A stretch of DNA of 46,100 nucleotides, from the NCBI GenBank assembly GCA_014800245.1, contig JAAVGM010000018.1:90944-137043 (forward strand), read 5' to 3'. The position numbers and the translations under genes are program-made. The stretch comes from Bacteroidales bacterium (GTDB lineage Bacteria; Bacteroidota; Bacteroidia; Bacteroidales; Muribaculaceae). The notes below the pieces were generated by a model. The model did not search any database and was not told the DNA's origin. It was given only the letters and a program-made list of their open reading frames with translations. Below, piece after piece: positions 1 to 8,975 of this stretch. Position 1 is the first letter of the stretch. Each line of letters starts with the position of its first letter.

Positions 1-50
1 TCTTTATTCCCCCTAATTCCCTTAACCCCCTTAATCCCCTTAATTAAATC
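1..50. repeat. short C-rich CCCTTAA-type repeat upstream of the padR gene
   Basis: Four imperfect copies of a CCC(CC)TTAA unit precede the first gene. The complementary strand reads as G-rich TTAAGGG units, resembling the GGTTATAAG-type repeats seen at 22413 and 40851. No clear promoter can be placed because the window begins here. Confidence 0.4.
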
Positions 51-470
51 ATGACAATAGAAGAAAAAACATCAAACATCAAGTCCCAGATGCGCAAAGG
101 GATGCTGGAATATTGCATCCTTCTTGTGCTGAAAGATGGGAGAAAATACACATCGGATATCATCGACCGTATGCGCGAGTCGGGACTAGCAGTGGTGGAA
201 GGCACGCTCTACACCCTCCTCAACCGTCTCCGCAAGGAAGGAAAACTGAATTATGAATGGGAGGAATCCCCCAAAGGGCCGCCACGCAAATATTACATGC
301 TCACTCCTGCAGGGAGCGAAGTGTTGCATTATATGTCGGAAGCTTGGGATGAAATTGCCAACACTGTCAACTCCCTTAGAATGATGGATGAATCCAATAA
401 CGGATCTAATGATGACCCCAACAAAGAATTTAACTTAGAAAAAACGGAAAAAAATGAAAATAACATATAA
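51..470 (+). CDS. PadR family transcriptional regulator
   Basis: A 139-residue protein whose residues about 15-90 form the PadR winged helix-turn-helix: the MLEYCILLVLKDG helix, the TSDIIDRMRESG helix, the TLYTLLNRLRKEGKL recognition segment and the wing PPRKYYMLTPAG. PadR proteins are dimeric repressors that usually act on a neighbouring gene. The tail from about residue 110 is polar, rich in Asn, Asp and Glu, and probably disordered. Its stop codon lies inside the next gene, which starts 17 bases before the end of this one, so the two are translationally coupled and the PspC-domain protein is the obvious partner or target. The start is the first ATG after the C-rich leader. The inducer cannot be told from sequence. 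Confidence 0.93.
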   Translation: MTIEEKTSNIKSQMRKGMLEYCILLVLKDGRKYTSDIIDRMRESGLAVVEGTLYTLLNRLRKEGKLNYEWEESPKGPPRKYYMLTPAGSEVLHYMSEAWDEIANTVNSLRMMDESNNGSNDDPNKEFNLEKTEKNENNI

Positions 471-1575
471 TATCAATCTTGAAGGAAGAGTATTCACAAT
501 AGATGAAGACGCCTATCGTCTTCTCAACGACTATCTTGAAACGCTTAAACACGCTTTTGCAGGAACTGAAAACGAAGAGATAATTTCTGATATCGAGGCT
601 CGAATATCTGAAATATTCTTCATGGAGCAGGAGGCGGGAAAATCAGTTGTAACATTAAAAGACGTGGAGGCAGTGATAACACGCATCGGTCATCCCGAGG
701 AACTTATTGACTCCATAGAAATAGATGCGACCGACAATCCTCATAGATCGGAAGAGGGAAAATCAGAGTATGTTGAAAATATATCCATCAATGAAGGGAG
801 CACGCCTCCTCCCTTCACTCCTTCGTCAAAGCCTGTGAAACGTCTATTCCGAGATGCTGATAATGGGATGATAGGGGGAGTATGCGCCGGGTTGGCAGAA
901 TATTTGAATGTGGATGTCACATGGGTAAGGCTTATTGCTGTCGGGTTATGCTTCATTTCCCTCTCCACCTTGGCAGTGGCCTACATCATTCTATGGATTG
1001 TGCTTCCCAACGTTGAGACTCCTTTACAAAGGATGCAACTTACAGGTGAATCCCCGACTTTGCAGAATATCGGACAGAATGTGAAGCAATTTTTCAAGAG
1101 TCAGACTACATCCGATAGGAACTATGACACATCAGGCAATTCATCTCAATCTGCCAAAGGAGGGAAAAGATTCTTCGATAATCTTGCCGACTTCTTCGGG
1201 GTTGTAGCAAAAATTATTCTTTTCATCGTTCTGATAATCTGCTTCCCCGTTGAAGTGGCATTGGCAATAGGTCTTTTGGGTTGTATAATTGCACTCATTG
1301 CCTTATCCACAGCCGCCGGTACGTCATTCATTATGGACATACCCTACTTTAATTTTGATGGCACTCCTACCGGGCAATTAATTGTGGCTATTCTTTGCGC
1401 CATTGGTGTGATTCTTTTTATAGGAATACCTCTTTTCCTCCTCATCAGAGTGCTTATAAATGGAGATAAAAATCCGATGAAGACCTCTACAAAAGTGGCA
1501 ACCGCAATCAGCTGGATCATTGCCATCATCCTCACTTTCTCCACAGCAATAATTATCGATGGTTACAACTTCTAA
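454..1575 (+). CDS. PspC-domain membrane protein
   Basis: A 373-residue membrane protein. Residues 1-110 are a soluble segment (ITYNINLEGRVFTIDEDAY and a helix-rich part) of the kind found before PspC domains in Bacteroidales. Residues about 127-187 form the PspC domain: KRLFRDADNGMIGGVCAGLA, then YLNVDVTWVRL and a hydrophobic helix ending in ILWIVLPN. After a polar linker there are about four further hydrophobic segments between residues 245 and 370. PspC-type proteins are inner-membrane sensors of envelope stress in proteobacteria; here only the domain is known, not the stimulus. The ATG at 454 overlaps the end of the PadR gene, which fits a two-gene regulator and membrane-protein operon closed by the hairpin at 1606. 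Confidence 0.9.
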   Translation: MKITYNINLEGRVFTIDEDAYRLLNDYLETLKHAFAGTENEEIISDIEARISEIFFMEQEAGKSVVTLKDVEAVITRIGHPEELIDSIEIDATDNPHRSEEGKSEYVENISINEGSTPPPFTPSSKPVKRLFRDADNGMIGGVCAGLAEYLNVDVTWVRLIAVGLCFISLSTLAVAYIILWIVLPNVETPLQRMQLTGESPTLQNIGQNVKQFFKSQTTSDRNYDTSGNSSQSAKGGKRFFDNLADFFGVVAKIILFIVLIICFPVEVALAIGLLGCIIALIALSTAAGTSFIMDIPYFNFDGTPTGQLIVAILCAIGVILFIGIPLFLLIRVLINGDKNPMKTSTKVATAISWIIAIILTFSTAIIIDGYNF

Positions 1576-1605
1576 CAAGTAGTGTCCAAATAATACTCAC
1601 AAAAA

Positions 1606-1650
1606 TGAAAGTTGCCTGAACATTCTTGGAAGTTTAGGCAACTTCATTTT
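1606..1650 (+). terminator. Rho-independent terminator after the PspC gene
   Basis: An inverted repeat pairs TGAAAGTTGCCTGAAC (1606-1621, one bulged A and one G-U pair) with GTTTAGGCAACTTCA (1632-1646), followed by a run of T. It closes the padR-pspC operon about 30 bases after the stop. Confidence 0.85.
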
Positions 1651-1679
1651 ATTATCTCGCTAAAATTGATTAAATTTGC
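1648..1679 (+). promoter_or_regulatory. Bacteroides-type promoter for ftsY-rimO
   Basis: TAAATTTG at 1671-1678 matches the Bacteroides -7 element TAnnTTTG exactly and is followed by C. The -33 position falls on a T-rich stretch that is the tail of the preceding terminator. About 70 bases of leader remain before ftsY. Confidence 0.6.
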
Positions 1680-1748
1680 ATTGCTAAAAGCATCCGTAGT
1701 TTGGCTCGAAATTTGTTCGTAATACGGATGGACTAATTTAAATATAAT

Positions 1749-2711
1749 ATGGCTTTTTTTGGCAAACTATTCTCTAAGAAGAAAAAGGAGACTCTTGATC
1801 AGGGTCTTCAGAAAACAAAGGAAAGCGTGTGGGGAAAAATCACACGTGCTATTGGTGGCAAAGACAAGGTTGACGACGATGTGCTCGACAGTCTTGAAGA
1901 GGCTTTCATCACATCCGATGTGGGCGTTGACACTACACTCAAAATCATTGAGCGAATCCAGGATCGTGTGGCCCGCGATAAATATGTCGGAATGAACGAA
2001 CTCCGTAATCTTCTTTGCGAAGAGATCACCGATATGCTTGCCAAACCTGAGAATCAGAATGAAGATTTCACTATAGAGAAAAAGAATGGCGAGCCTTACG
2101 TTATCCTCGTTGTGGGAGTCAATGGCGTGGGCAAAACCACAACCATAGGTAAATTAGCTTATCAATATGCTTATGCCGGGAACAAAGTAGTGCTTGGTGC
2201 AGCCGACACATTCCGCGCTGCTGCTATCGAACAGCTCAGCATTTGGGGCGAAAGAGCAGGAGTTGATGTGGTAAAGCAGCAGATGGGGAGCGACCCCGCT
2301 GCCGTGGCTCACGATACCCTCTCTTATGCCGTGGCTCACAATGCGGATGTTGTGATTATCGACACCGCAGGCCGACTCCACAATAAGGTTGGATTGATGA
2401 ACGAGCTAACCAAAGTGAAGAATGTGATGAAACGCATTGTCCCCAACGCACCTCAGGAAATTCTTCTTGTTCTTGATGGTTCCACCGGGCAGAATGCTTT
2501 CGAACAAGCAAAACAGTTTGTCGCAGCCACTGATGTCAACGCCCTTGCCGTTACTAAACTTGACGGAACATCAAAAGGTGGCGTGGTGATCGGAATTAGC
2601 GACCAGTTTAAAATTCCTGTGAAATATATCGGCCTTGGCGAGAAGATGGAAGACCTCCAGATTTTTCACCCCGATGAGTTTGTGAAATCTCTATTCGGCG
2701 ACGCTATCTGA
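1749..2711 (+). CDS. ftsY: Signal recognition particle receptor FtsY
   Basis: FtsY is the membrane-associated SRP receptor GTPase that docks ribosome-nascent chain complexes to SecYEG. The 320-residue protein has a short basic N-terminus (FGKLFSKKKKET), an N domain (about residues 20-100) and the SRP-type NG GTPase domain: P-loop GVNGVGKTTT near residue 123, the DTFRAAAIEQL insertion-box motif, DTAGR at 205 and TKLDG at 269. It lacks the long acidic A domain of enterobacterial FtsY, as is normal in this phylum. The rimO start follows after only two bases, so the two are cotranscribed. Confidence 0.97.
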   Translation: MAFFGKLFSKKKKETLDQGLQKTKESVWGKITRAIGGKDKVDDDVLDSLEEAFITSDVGVDTTLKIIERIQDRVARDKYVGMNELRNLLCEEITDMLAKPENQNEDFTIEKKNGEPYVILVVGVNGVGKTTTIGKLAYQYAYAGNKVVLGAADTFRAAAIEQLSIWGERAGVDVVKQQMGSDPAAVAHDTLSYAVAHNADVVIIDTAGRLHNKVGLMNELTKVKNVMKRIVPNAPQEILLVLDGSTGQNAFEQAKQFVAATDVNALAVTKLDGTSKGGVVIGISDQFKIPVKYIGLGEKMEDLQIFHPDEFVKSLFGDAI

Positions 2712-2713
2712 AT

Positions 2714-4015
2714 ATGACAGAAGGAAAGATTGATGTAATCTCTATGGGATGCTCGAAGAATCTTGTGGATTCCGAGCGTTTGCTGAAACGTCTTCAAAAG
2801 AAAGGCTACTCCGTGAGCCACGACTCTGAAAATCCGGATGGAGAATATGTCGTGGTCAACACCTGCGGTTTCATTGCCGATGCCAAGGAGGAATCTATCA
2901 ATCTCCTCCTTGAACTCGCCGAGCAGAAAGCTGAAGGGAAGATTGGCAAGATTGTTGTGATGGGATGCCTGTCGCAGCGCTATATGGATGATCTTAAATC
3001 AGAGATGCCCGAAATCGACATATGGTATGGAAAATTCGATTGGAAAGATTTTATCTCCACTCTTCCCGACCGCTCTTCTTATGACGCTCCCAAAGATTGG
3101 GAACGATCTCTCACCACTCCTCCCCACTCAGCATTCCTAAAGATTTCGGAAGGGTGCAATAGATTCTGTGCTTTCTGTGCAATCCCTTTAATTACAGGAC
3201 GTCACACTTCTCGTCCGATAGAAGAGATCCTGGAAGAGACCCGGGAATTAGTGAAGGAGGGTGTAAAGGAGTTTAATATAATTGCTCAGGATCTCTCATC
3301 TTATGGGTTGGATCTATATGGCAAACATTCCTTGGCTGAATTAATCGACCGAATGGCTGATATTGAAGGCGTGGAATGGATTAGGCTTCATTATGCCTAT
3401 CCCGCCGATTTCCCAATGGATATTCTTGATGTGATGGCTCGTCGTGAAAATGTCTGTTCATATCTCGACATAGCCCTCCAGCATATCTCCGACCCGGTGC
3501 TTGAAAATATGCGCCGCCATATAGACAAAAAGCAGACTATCGAACTCTTGAAGGAGATGAGGGAGAGAGTGCCGGGATTAAAGATTCGCACCACTCTGAT
3601 GGTCGGTTTCCCGGGTGAAACTGAGGAAGGATTCGAAGAACTTCTCGATTTCGTGCGCGCTCAGCGATTCGACCGAATGGGAGCATTTGCATATAGTGAA
3701 GAGGATGATACTTTCGCTGCAAAAAATCTTCCCGACATTATTCCGGAGGATGTGAAACAGGATCGTCTCGACCGTCTCATGTCTCTCCAAGAAGAGATTG
3801 CTCTTGAAGAAGCTGAGAAGATGGTAGGACAGGAAGTAAAACTCATTGTTGACGAACTTGACGGTGATATCCGTGTATGCCGTTCGCAGTGGGATAGTCC
3901 TGATGTGGATTGCTCATATTATGTGGCCAACACAGCAGCTAAACCCGGCGACTTCATCATGGCTCGTATCATTGAAGCTAAATCCCCTTTCGACTTTGAG
4001 GCAGTGGAGATCTGA
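2714..4015 (+). CDS. rimO: Ribosomal protein uS12 methylthiotransferase RimO
   Basis: RimO is a radical-SAM enzyme that adds a methylthio group to the conserved aspartate of ribosomal protein uS12. The 433-residue length is usual. Visible are the N-terminal UPF0004 domain with three cysteines (MGCSKN, NTCGF and VMGCLSQR), the radical-SAM cluster SEGCNRFCAFC with Cys148, Cys152 and Cys155, and a C-terminal TRAM domain from about residue 365 (MVGQEVKLIVDE). RimO rather than MiaB is favoured by the opening DVISMGCSKNLVDSE and by linkage to ftsY, a common Bacteroidales arrangement. Confidence 0.96.
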   Translation: MTEGKIDVISMGCSKNLVDSERLLKRLQKKGYSVSHDSENPDGEYVVVNTCGFIADAKEESINLLLELAEQKAEGKIGKIVVMGCLSQRYMDDLKSEMPEIDIWYGKFDWKDFISTLPDRSSYDAPKDWERSLTTPPHSAFLKISEGCNRFCAFCAIPLITGRHTSRPIEEILEETRELVKEGVKEFNIIAQDLSSYGLDLYGKHSLAELIDRMADIEGVEWIRLHYAYPADFPMDILDVMARRENVCSYLDIALQHISDPVLENMRRHIDKKQTIELLKEMRERVPGLKIRTTLMVGFPGETEEGFEELLDFVRAQRFDRMGAFAYSEEDDTFAAKNLPDIIPEDVKQDRLDRLMSLQEEIALEEAEKMVGQEVKLIVDELDGDIRVCRSQWDSPDVDCSYYVANTAAKPGDFIMARIIEAKSPFDFEAVEI

Positions 4016-4063
4016 TATAATTCAAGAGTAAATAATTCTGCAATCTATTGTAGGAAAGAATTA

Positions 4064-5095
4064 ATGGATTCATTTTTTATTTATCGTCTCCCCGGAGAAT
4101 CCTCTTTTCATGGAGGTGCCGGGACGCCAAGGAATGGAATACACCCGGGGTTTGTTTTGTCATCCTTCTATAATGATGAGGCTGCTCTTCTCACTATCGA
4201 GGCTGAAAAAGACTTCTCCATTTCGGATCTTACATTATTTCAGGATATCTTAAATTATGATGAATCCTTTTCAGAGGAATTATTTCAAAGAGCCCTATAC
4301 CCTCTTCCGGAATCTTCCATCAGTAAGGAGCAGCATCTTAAGAATGTAGCGGATATAATAAAGGCTCTCGGAAATGGAGAAAAAGCCATCTGCTGCGCTC
4401 CGATTTGCGGTGATGACACCTTAAATCTAACTCAATCATTTCTGAATCTTGCTGAAAGCTTCCCGACTGCATTTGTTTTCTGTTTTTACTCTCCTCAAAG
4501 CGGAATCTGGATAGGTGCTTCTCCTGAGCTTCTGATGAAAAAGAATGAGAAACAGCTATGCACCATTGCATTGGCCGGGACGCGCCCGGCCGGAACAGCC
4601 GAAGACTGGGATGAAAAAAATATTGAAGAACAAAAGTTGGTCACCGATTATATTGCATCTGTTCTTGATGCGTATAGTCTGACCTTCCATTTTGATTCCC
4701 CTCCAATCACAAAAAATGCGGGATCAATAGAGCATTTATGCACCTCATTCTATATCGATTCTCCCAAAAATTTCGATAAGATTTGGTTCTCTCGATTTCT
4801 TTCCGATTTTTCTCCTACACCGGCCCTATGCGGAATGCCGAAAAATAAGGCATACAATCTTATAAAAAGAACGGAAATATTTTCTCGCGGATATTATGGA
4901 GGCTTTATCGGCCCGTACAACTCTGACGACGACTTCTCTTTTTTTGTTCTCTTAAGGGGATTGCGAGTGGAACGTAAAAGATGGTGCTTCTATGCCGGGG
5001 GTGGTATCACTAAATCGTCAGATCCGCAAATGGAATGGGATGAAACAAGGAGAAAGGCTTCCTCAATACTTGATAAAATCTCTTATAAAGAATGA
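4064..5095 (+). CDS. menF: Isochorismate synthase (MenF type)
   Basis: This is a chorismate-binding-domain enzyme of 343 residues, predicted to convert chorismate to isochorismate, the first committed step to menaquinone. The core motifs are present: GIWIGASPELLM, TIALAGTRPAGT, a region ending in FSPTPALCGMPKN, and RGYYGGFIGPYN followed by CFYAGGGITKSSDP. The N-terminal about 80 residues are shorter and more divergent than in E. coli MenF. No aminotransferase-component or lyase partner adjoins it, which argues against anthranilate or aminodeoxychorismate synthase. The other men genes lie 22 kb away at 26.7-31.4 kb. It follows rimO by 48 bases and may be transcribed with it. Confidence 0.88.
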   Translation: MDSFFIYRLPGESSFHGGAGTPRNGIHPGFVLSSFYNDEAALLTIEAEKDFSISDLTLFQDILNYDESFSEELFQRALYPLPESSISKEQHLKNVADIIKALGNGEKAICCAPICGDDTLNLTQSFLNLAESFPTAFVFCFYSPQSGIWIGASPELLMKKNEKQLCTIALAGTRPAGTAEDWDEKNIEEQKLVTDYIASVLDAYSLTFHFDSPPITKNAGSIEHLCTSFYIDSPKNFDKIWFSRFLSDFSPTPALCGMPKNKAYNLIKRTEIFSRGYYGGFIGPYNSDDDFSFFVLLRGLRVERKRWCFYAGGGITKSSDPQMEWDETRRKASSILDKISYKE

Positions 5096-5184
5096 ATATT
5101 CGATGAATATTTTCCAAAATATTTTTGATAAATAAGATTTTATTTGTAACTTTCCGATAAATTTAAACAACAACAATATTTTTT

Positions 5185-7260
5185 ATGGACGTAAGAACTA
5201 CACTTCTATGTCTTGCACTCGGTTTTTCATCAGTGGCCTTTGCCCAGACTGACGCTAAATCCTGCTGCCAGGCTAACAAGACTGAGCATCTTAAGAGTCT
5301 GAACAAAGATGGATTTGATTCATCTTATTCTCCTAAGGACGACTTCTATCATTATGTCAACAAAGGATGGATGGATTCTCATCCCTTGACAGGCGAATAT
5401 TCTCGCTATGGACAGTTTAACATCCTCAACGATTCAAGCAACAACCGTGTGCGCCGCATCGTCACCGGTCTGGCTGCAAAGAATCCACAGAAAGGCACCA
5501 ACGCTTATAAGATTGCCAATCTCTATGAGATGGGTCTTGATTCTGTGAGAAGAAACCAGCTTGGAGCCGCCCCTATCAAGCCTATACTTGATAAGATCAA
5601 TAACACCCCGTCAGAGGGGATGGAAGATCTTTTCCTCTTCATGCATAAGAACTATGGCTCTCCCCTCGTTGGCGTAGGTTTCCAGGAAGACCTTGGCAAT
5701 AGCCGTGTGTATGCAATGTATGTTGACGGAGCAAGCCTCGGACTCGGCGACCGCGACTATTACCTTCTCAATGATAAACGCAACAAGGAGATCCGCGAAG
5801 CTTACAAGAAACTCATCCAAAAACAAATGGAGCTTGCCGGACTTTCCAAGAAGGATGCCAAGAGAGTTGTAACAAGCGTGATGAAAGCTGAAACTCTCCT
5901 TGCTGATTCTACATGGACTCGTGAGGAAAGCCGCAATCTCCCTGCTATGTTTAATGTGCGCACTCTCGATCAGGTTAAAGAGATTGCCCCCTCTTTCCCT
6001 TGGGATCGTTTCTTCAAGGAGACTATGGGGCTCGACACTCCTGAATCGTTTATCGTGACTACAATTAACACTGTTAAGCAGGGTGATTATCTCAACCGAT
6101 CGCTTACCGATCGCGAAAAGAAAGACCTTTATCTTTGGGAGGTGGTTTCAGGTGCTTCCCCCTTCCTCAGCGATGATTTCTCTGATGCAGCCTTTGAATT
6201 CAACAAAGTGATGAGCGGCGTGGAGCAACAGCGTCCCCGTTGGAAAAAAGCACTCGGCGTCGTAGAAGGCGTAATGGGTGAAGGTATCGGCGAACTTTAT
6301 GTTGAGGAATACTTCCCCGAGAGCTCAAAGATCTATATGGAGGGACTTGTGGAGAATCTGCGCAATGCTCTTGGAAAGCACATTATTCATCTCCCCTGGA
6401 TGAGCGACGACACTAAGGTGCAGGCTCTCAAGAAGCTTAACAAGATCACTGTTAAGATTGGTTATCCCGATAAATGGAAAGATTATTCAAAGCTCGAGAT
6501 CGATCCCTCTCTCTCTTATTATGAGAATGTCCACAATGCAAATATGTGGGCTCAGGATCGTTACCTTGAGAAATGGGGCAAACCCGTTGACCGCACTGAG
6601 TGGGGAATGACACCTCAGACTATCAATGCATACTACAATCCTCTGAATAATGAGATCGTTTTCCCCGCCGGTATTCTTCAGGCTCCTTTCTTCGATCCTA
6701 ATTCTTCAGATGCTGAGAACTATGGCGGAATCGGCGTAGTGATTGGCCATGAGCTCACTCATGGTTTCGATGATCAGGGCTGTAACTTTGATGCTGACGG
6801 CAATATGATCAACTGGTGGACTCCCGAAGATGCGCAGGCTTTCCAAACTCTTACAAAGGGTCTTGCTGATCAGTTCAGCGAGGTTGAAGTTCTTCCGGGT
6901 CTTCACGCAAATGGTGAATATACCCTTGGTGAAAACATTGCCGACCAGGGTGGTCTTCGTATAGCAATGACAGCTTTCCTTGATTCTCAAAAGAAGAAAG
7001 GTGTTGATATCACCGACGAGGCCGCTAAAATCGATGGTCTTGACCCAATGCAGGTGTTCTATATGAACTATGCTAATCTTTGGGCAGGAAATATACGTGA
7101 TGAGGAAATCCGTTCGCTCACTACAGGCGACGTTCATTCTCTTGGTGTGAACCGCGTGAATGTTTCGCTCCGCAACATCGCGCCCTTCTTTGAAAGCTTC
7201 AGCGTGACAGAAGGCGATAAGATGTTCCGTCCCGAAACTGAACGTGTAGTTATATGGTAA
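5185..7260 (+). CDS. pepO: Secreted M13-family zinc metallopeptidase (PepO/neprilysin-like)
   Basis: A 691-residue M13 endopeptidase. A signal peptide (about residues 1-20, ending SVAFAQ) sends it out of the cytoplasm, probably to the periplasm. Residues about 50-430 are the M13 N-terminal domain and about 490-690 the catalytic domain. The zinc site HELTH is at 522-526, and the third ligand motif ENIAD at 583-587. The usual NAYY substrate-binding motif is present (INAYYNPLNNEIVFPAG). The protein ends in W, as neprilysins do, but the usual penultimate-region cysteine is absent (RVVIW). It stands alone between an AT-rich gap and a strong terminator. Its substrate, presumably small peptides, is unknown. 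Confidence 0.95.
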   Translation: MDVRTTLLCLALGFSSVAFAQTDAKSCCQANKTEHLKSLNKDGFDSSYSPKDDFYHYVNKGWMDSHPLTGEYSRYGQFNILNDSSNNRVRRIVTGLAAKNPQKGTNAYKIANLYEMGLDSVRRNQLGAAPIKPILDKINNTPSEGMEDLFLFMHKNYGSPLVGVGFQEDLGNSRVYAMYVDGASLGLGDRDYYLLNDKRNKEIREAYKKLIQKQMELAGLSKKDAKRVVTSVMKAETLLADSTWTREESRNLPAMFNVRTLDQVKEIAPSFPWDRFFKETMGLDTPESFIVTTINTVKQGDYLNRSLTDREKKDLYLWEVVSGASPFLSDDFSDAAFEFNKVMSGVEQQRPRWKKALGVVEGVMGEGIGELYVEEYFPESSKIYMEGLVENLRNALGKHIIHLPWMSDDTKVQALKKLNKITVKIGYPDKWKDYSKLEIDPSLSYYENVHNANMWAQDRYLEKWGKPVDRTEWGMTPQTINAYYNPLNNEIVFPAGILQAPFFDPNSSDAENYGGIGVVIGHELTHGFDDQGCNFDADGNMINWWTPEDAQAFQTLTKGLADQFSEVEVLPGLHANGEYTLGENIADQGGLRIAMTAFLDSQKKKGVDITDEAAKIDGLDPMQVFYMNYANLWAGNIRDEEIRSLTTGDVHSLGVNRVNVSLRNIAPFFESFSVTEGDKMFRPETERVVIW

Positions 7261-7287
7261 ATCCATTATAAACCCCTTATATAGAGG

Positions 7288-7323
7288 AAAACGGGCAATG
7301 CAGAAATGCATTGCCCGTTTTTG
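7288..7323. terminator. Bidirectional terminator between pepO and the PepSY-like gene
   Basis: AAACGGGCAATGCA and TGCATTGCCCGTTT form a perfect 14-bp stem around a GAAA loop, with T runs on both strands. It serves the two convergent genes. Confidence 0.95.
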
Positions 7324-7359
7324 TATTCATCCATATAAAGATTAGTTTCCTATCTGAAT

Positions 7360-7803
7360 TTACTTATCATAGCGAAGGAAGTTGCCGTCTTTATCAAACT
7401 TCATCTCAACTCCATTTGACAATTCTACTTCATATCCTCCACGATTCTTTTCAATGCCTATTATTCTCTGACCCGACTGATTTCCCTTTACATATTTGGA
7501 AATAGCTGCCGGAATAAAACCCGAAGGAACGGATTTTGACACATTCACCTCAACATCCTTCCAGTTTCCATTGCTATCGAATGTGATTTCCGTACCATCC
7601 GTCATCACAACCTCATATTCTGAGATACGACCGAAATCCTTGTCAATCTTGACAACACTGACTTTCGATTTGAAATTATTAGCTAAAGTGGTTTGTGCTC
7701 CCTTGGGAAGAACGGACGCATCATGGGCATATTTATCCCCGGCAAAGGCACTCGCCGACAATCCTATGATTGCAATTAGTGTAAATAATACTTTCTTGAT
7801 CAT
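7360..7803 (-). CDS. PepSY-like periplasmic protein (DUF2874 type)
   Basis: A 147-residue secreted protein: signal peptide at residues 1-21 (MIKKVLFTLIAIIGLSASAFA), then two related beta-rich units. Each unit has the pattern of helix, then YEV(V/E)(M/L)..G.E..FD..GN (YEVVMTDGTEITFDSNGNW and YEVELSNGVEMKFDKDGNF), which is typical of the PepSY-like family (PF11396) common in Bacteroidota. The family's function is unknown; some members are annotated as beta-lactamase-inhibitor-like by fold only. It is a single gene with the shared terminator downstream. Confidence 0.85.
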   Translation of the reverse strand: MIKKVLFTLIAIIGLSASAFAGDKYAHDASVLPKGAQTTLANNFKSKVSVVKIDKDFGRISEYEVVMTDGTEITFDSNGNWKDVEVNVSKSVPSGFIPAAISKYVKGNQSGQRIIGIEKNRGGYEVELSNGVEMKFDKDGNFLRYDK

Positions 7804-7870
7804 AATTATAATTTTTTAAACGTTTGATTTACACATAAAACAAACTTCAAGAATTTTTGGTTCATAAAAG

Positions 7871-7902
7871 AAAAGTCCGTGACATCATCGCCACAGACTT
7901 TT
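7871..7902 (-). terminator. Terminator after prs
   Basis: AAAAGTC and GACTTTT pair in a 7-bp stem, extended by GTG/CAC across one mismatch. Read on the minus strand it is followed by a T-rich stretch, 33 bases past the prs stop. Confidence 0.7.
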
Positions 7903-7934
7903 CAAATTAATATGAGTTTTGATTTTTATTTATC

Positions 7935-8879
7935 TTATTTAAAAAGATACTGAGAAGAGATCGACTGATTATTGTGGATTCTGCGGATAGTATCTGCAAA
8001 AAGTTTAGCCACAGGAAGCACGGTTGCCTTCTGATTCTCTTTCACGTAGGGGATAGAATCCGTGAAGATAATCTCTGTGAGGCCACAATTCTTCACATTC
8101 TCAGTGGCAGGATCGCTCATCACGGGATGGCTGCAAAGAGCACGCACTGACTTAGCGCCATATTCCATAATAAGGTCGCTGGCCTTAGTGATTGTGCCTG
8201 CTGTATCCACGATATCATCCACCAGCACAACGTTCTTATCCTTTACATCGCCAATCACTGTCATCTTGCTTACCACATTCGCTTTGGCTCTCACCTTATG
8301 GCAAAGCACCAAAGGAACATCGAAATATTTAGCATATGAATTGGCTCTCTTCGCACCCCCGACATCGGGCGAAGCAATCACCATATCCTTAAGTTTGAGA
8401 CTCTCGAGATAGGGGATAAAGATCGACGAAGCATAGAGATGATCCACAGGCACATTGAAAAAGCCTTGAATCTGATCGGCATGAAGGTCCATTGTAATGA
8501 GACGGTCGATGCCCGCAGTGCTGAGAAGATCAGCTACAAGCTTGGCAGCGATAGATACACGCGGCTTATCCTTACGGTCCTGACGTGCCCATCCAAAATA
8601 AGGAATCACTGCTATGATTGAAGCCGCAGAAGCTCTTTTAGCTGCGTCAATCATAAGAAGAAGCTCCATCAGGTTGTCGCTCGTGGGAAAAGTGGACTGC
8701 ACAAGATACACCTGTGCCCCGCGGATTGACTCTTCAAAACCAACTTCAAACTCACCATCGGCAAAACGTTCTTTATTCATTTTGCCTAATTCAATGCCGA
8801 GTTCCTTGCAGATAGACTCTCCAAGATAGCGTGAGGCTGTCCCTGCAAATACTTTTATCGGCGGACGAAAATCATTCAT
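7935..8879 (-). CDS. prs: Ribose-phosphate pyrophosphokinase
   Basis: PRPP synthase transfers pyrophosphate from ATP to ribose 5-phosphate, feeding purine, pyrimidine, NAD, His and Trp synthesis. The 314 residues match class I Prs. Motifs include the FADGEFEVGFEESIRG segment, PYFGWARQDRKDKPR (flexible catalytic loop), MDLHADQIQGFFNVPVDHLY, the metal-binding ASPDVGGAKRA, and the PRPP-binding VVLVDDIVDTAGT. It is monocistronic: its own -7 element lies upstream and a terminator follows. Confidence 0.97.
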   Translation of the reverse strand: MNDFRPPIKVFAGTASRYLGESICKELGIELGKMNKERFADGEFEVGFEESIRGAQVYLVQSTFPTSDNLMELLLMIDAAKRASAASIIAVIPYFGWARQDRKDKPRVSIAAKLVADLLSTAGIDRLITMDLHADQIQGFFNVPVDHLYASSIFIPYLESLKLKDMVIASPDVGGAKRANSYAKYFDVPLVLCHKVRAKANVVSKMTVIGDVKDKNVVLVDDIVDTAGTITKASDLIMEYGAKSVRALCSHPVMSDPATENVKNCGLTEIIFTDSIPYVKENQKATVLPVAKLFADTIRRIHNNQSISSQYLFK

Positions 8880-8904
8880 TATTTGATAGGATTGATTTGT
8901 TATG

Positions 8905-8912
8905 CAAAATTA
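8905..8912 (-). promoter_or_regulatory. Probable -7 element of the prs promoter
   Basis: Read on the minus strand this is TAATTTTG followed by C, an exact TAnnTTTG match 26 bases before the prs start. No clean TTTG is seen at the expected -33 position, so confidence is limited. Confidence 0.5.
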
Positions 8913-8975
8913 AGATTAATTTTTTATTTATCCATATTTTTCATCATAGATTTTTAGCTGACACAGGTATTTTTC

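Noticed and set aside
4064-5095. Anthranilate synthase component I or aminodeoxychorismate synthase
   Set aside because: No glutamine amidotransferase or tryptophan/folate genes adjoin, and the sequence fits isochorismate synthase; the rest of the menaquinone route is in the window.
5106-5123. AATATTTT-CC-AAAATATT palindrome as a terminator after menF
   Set aside because: The stem is all A/T with a two-base loop, too weak and too tight for a terminator; probably chance in AT-rich sequence.
6706-7311. 201-residue open frame on the minus strand
   Set aside because: It lies antisense to the catalytic domain of pepO, shows no family motifs, and the plus-strand frame carries HELTH and ENIAD.
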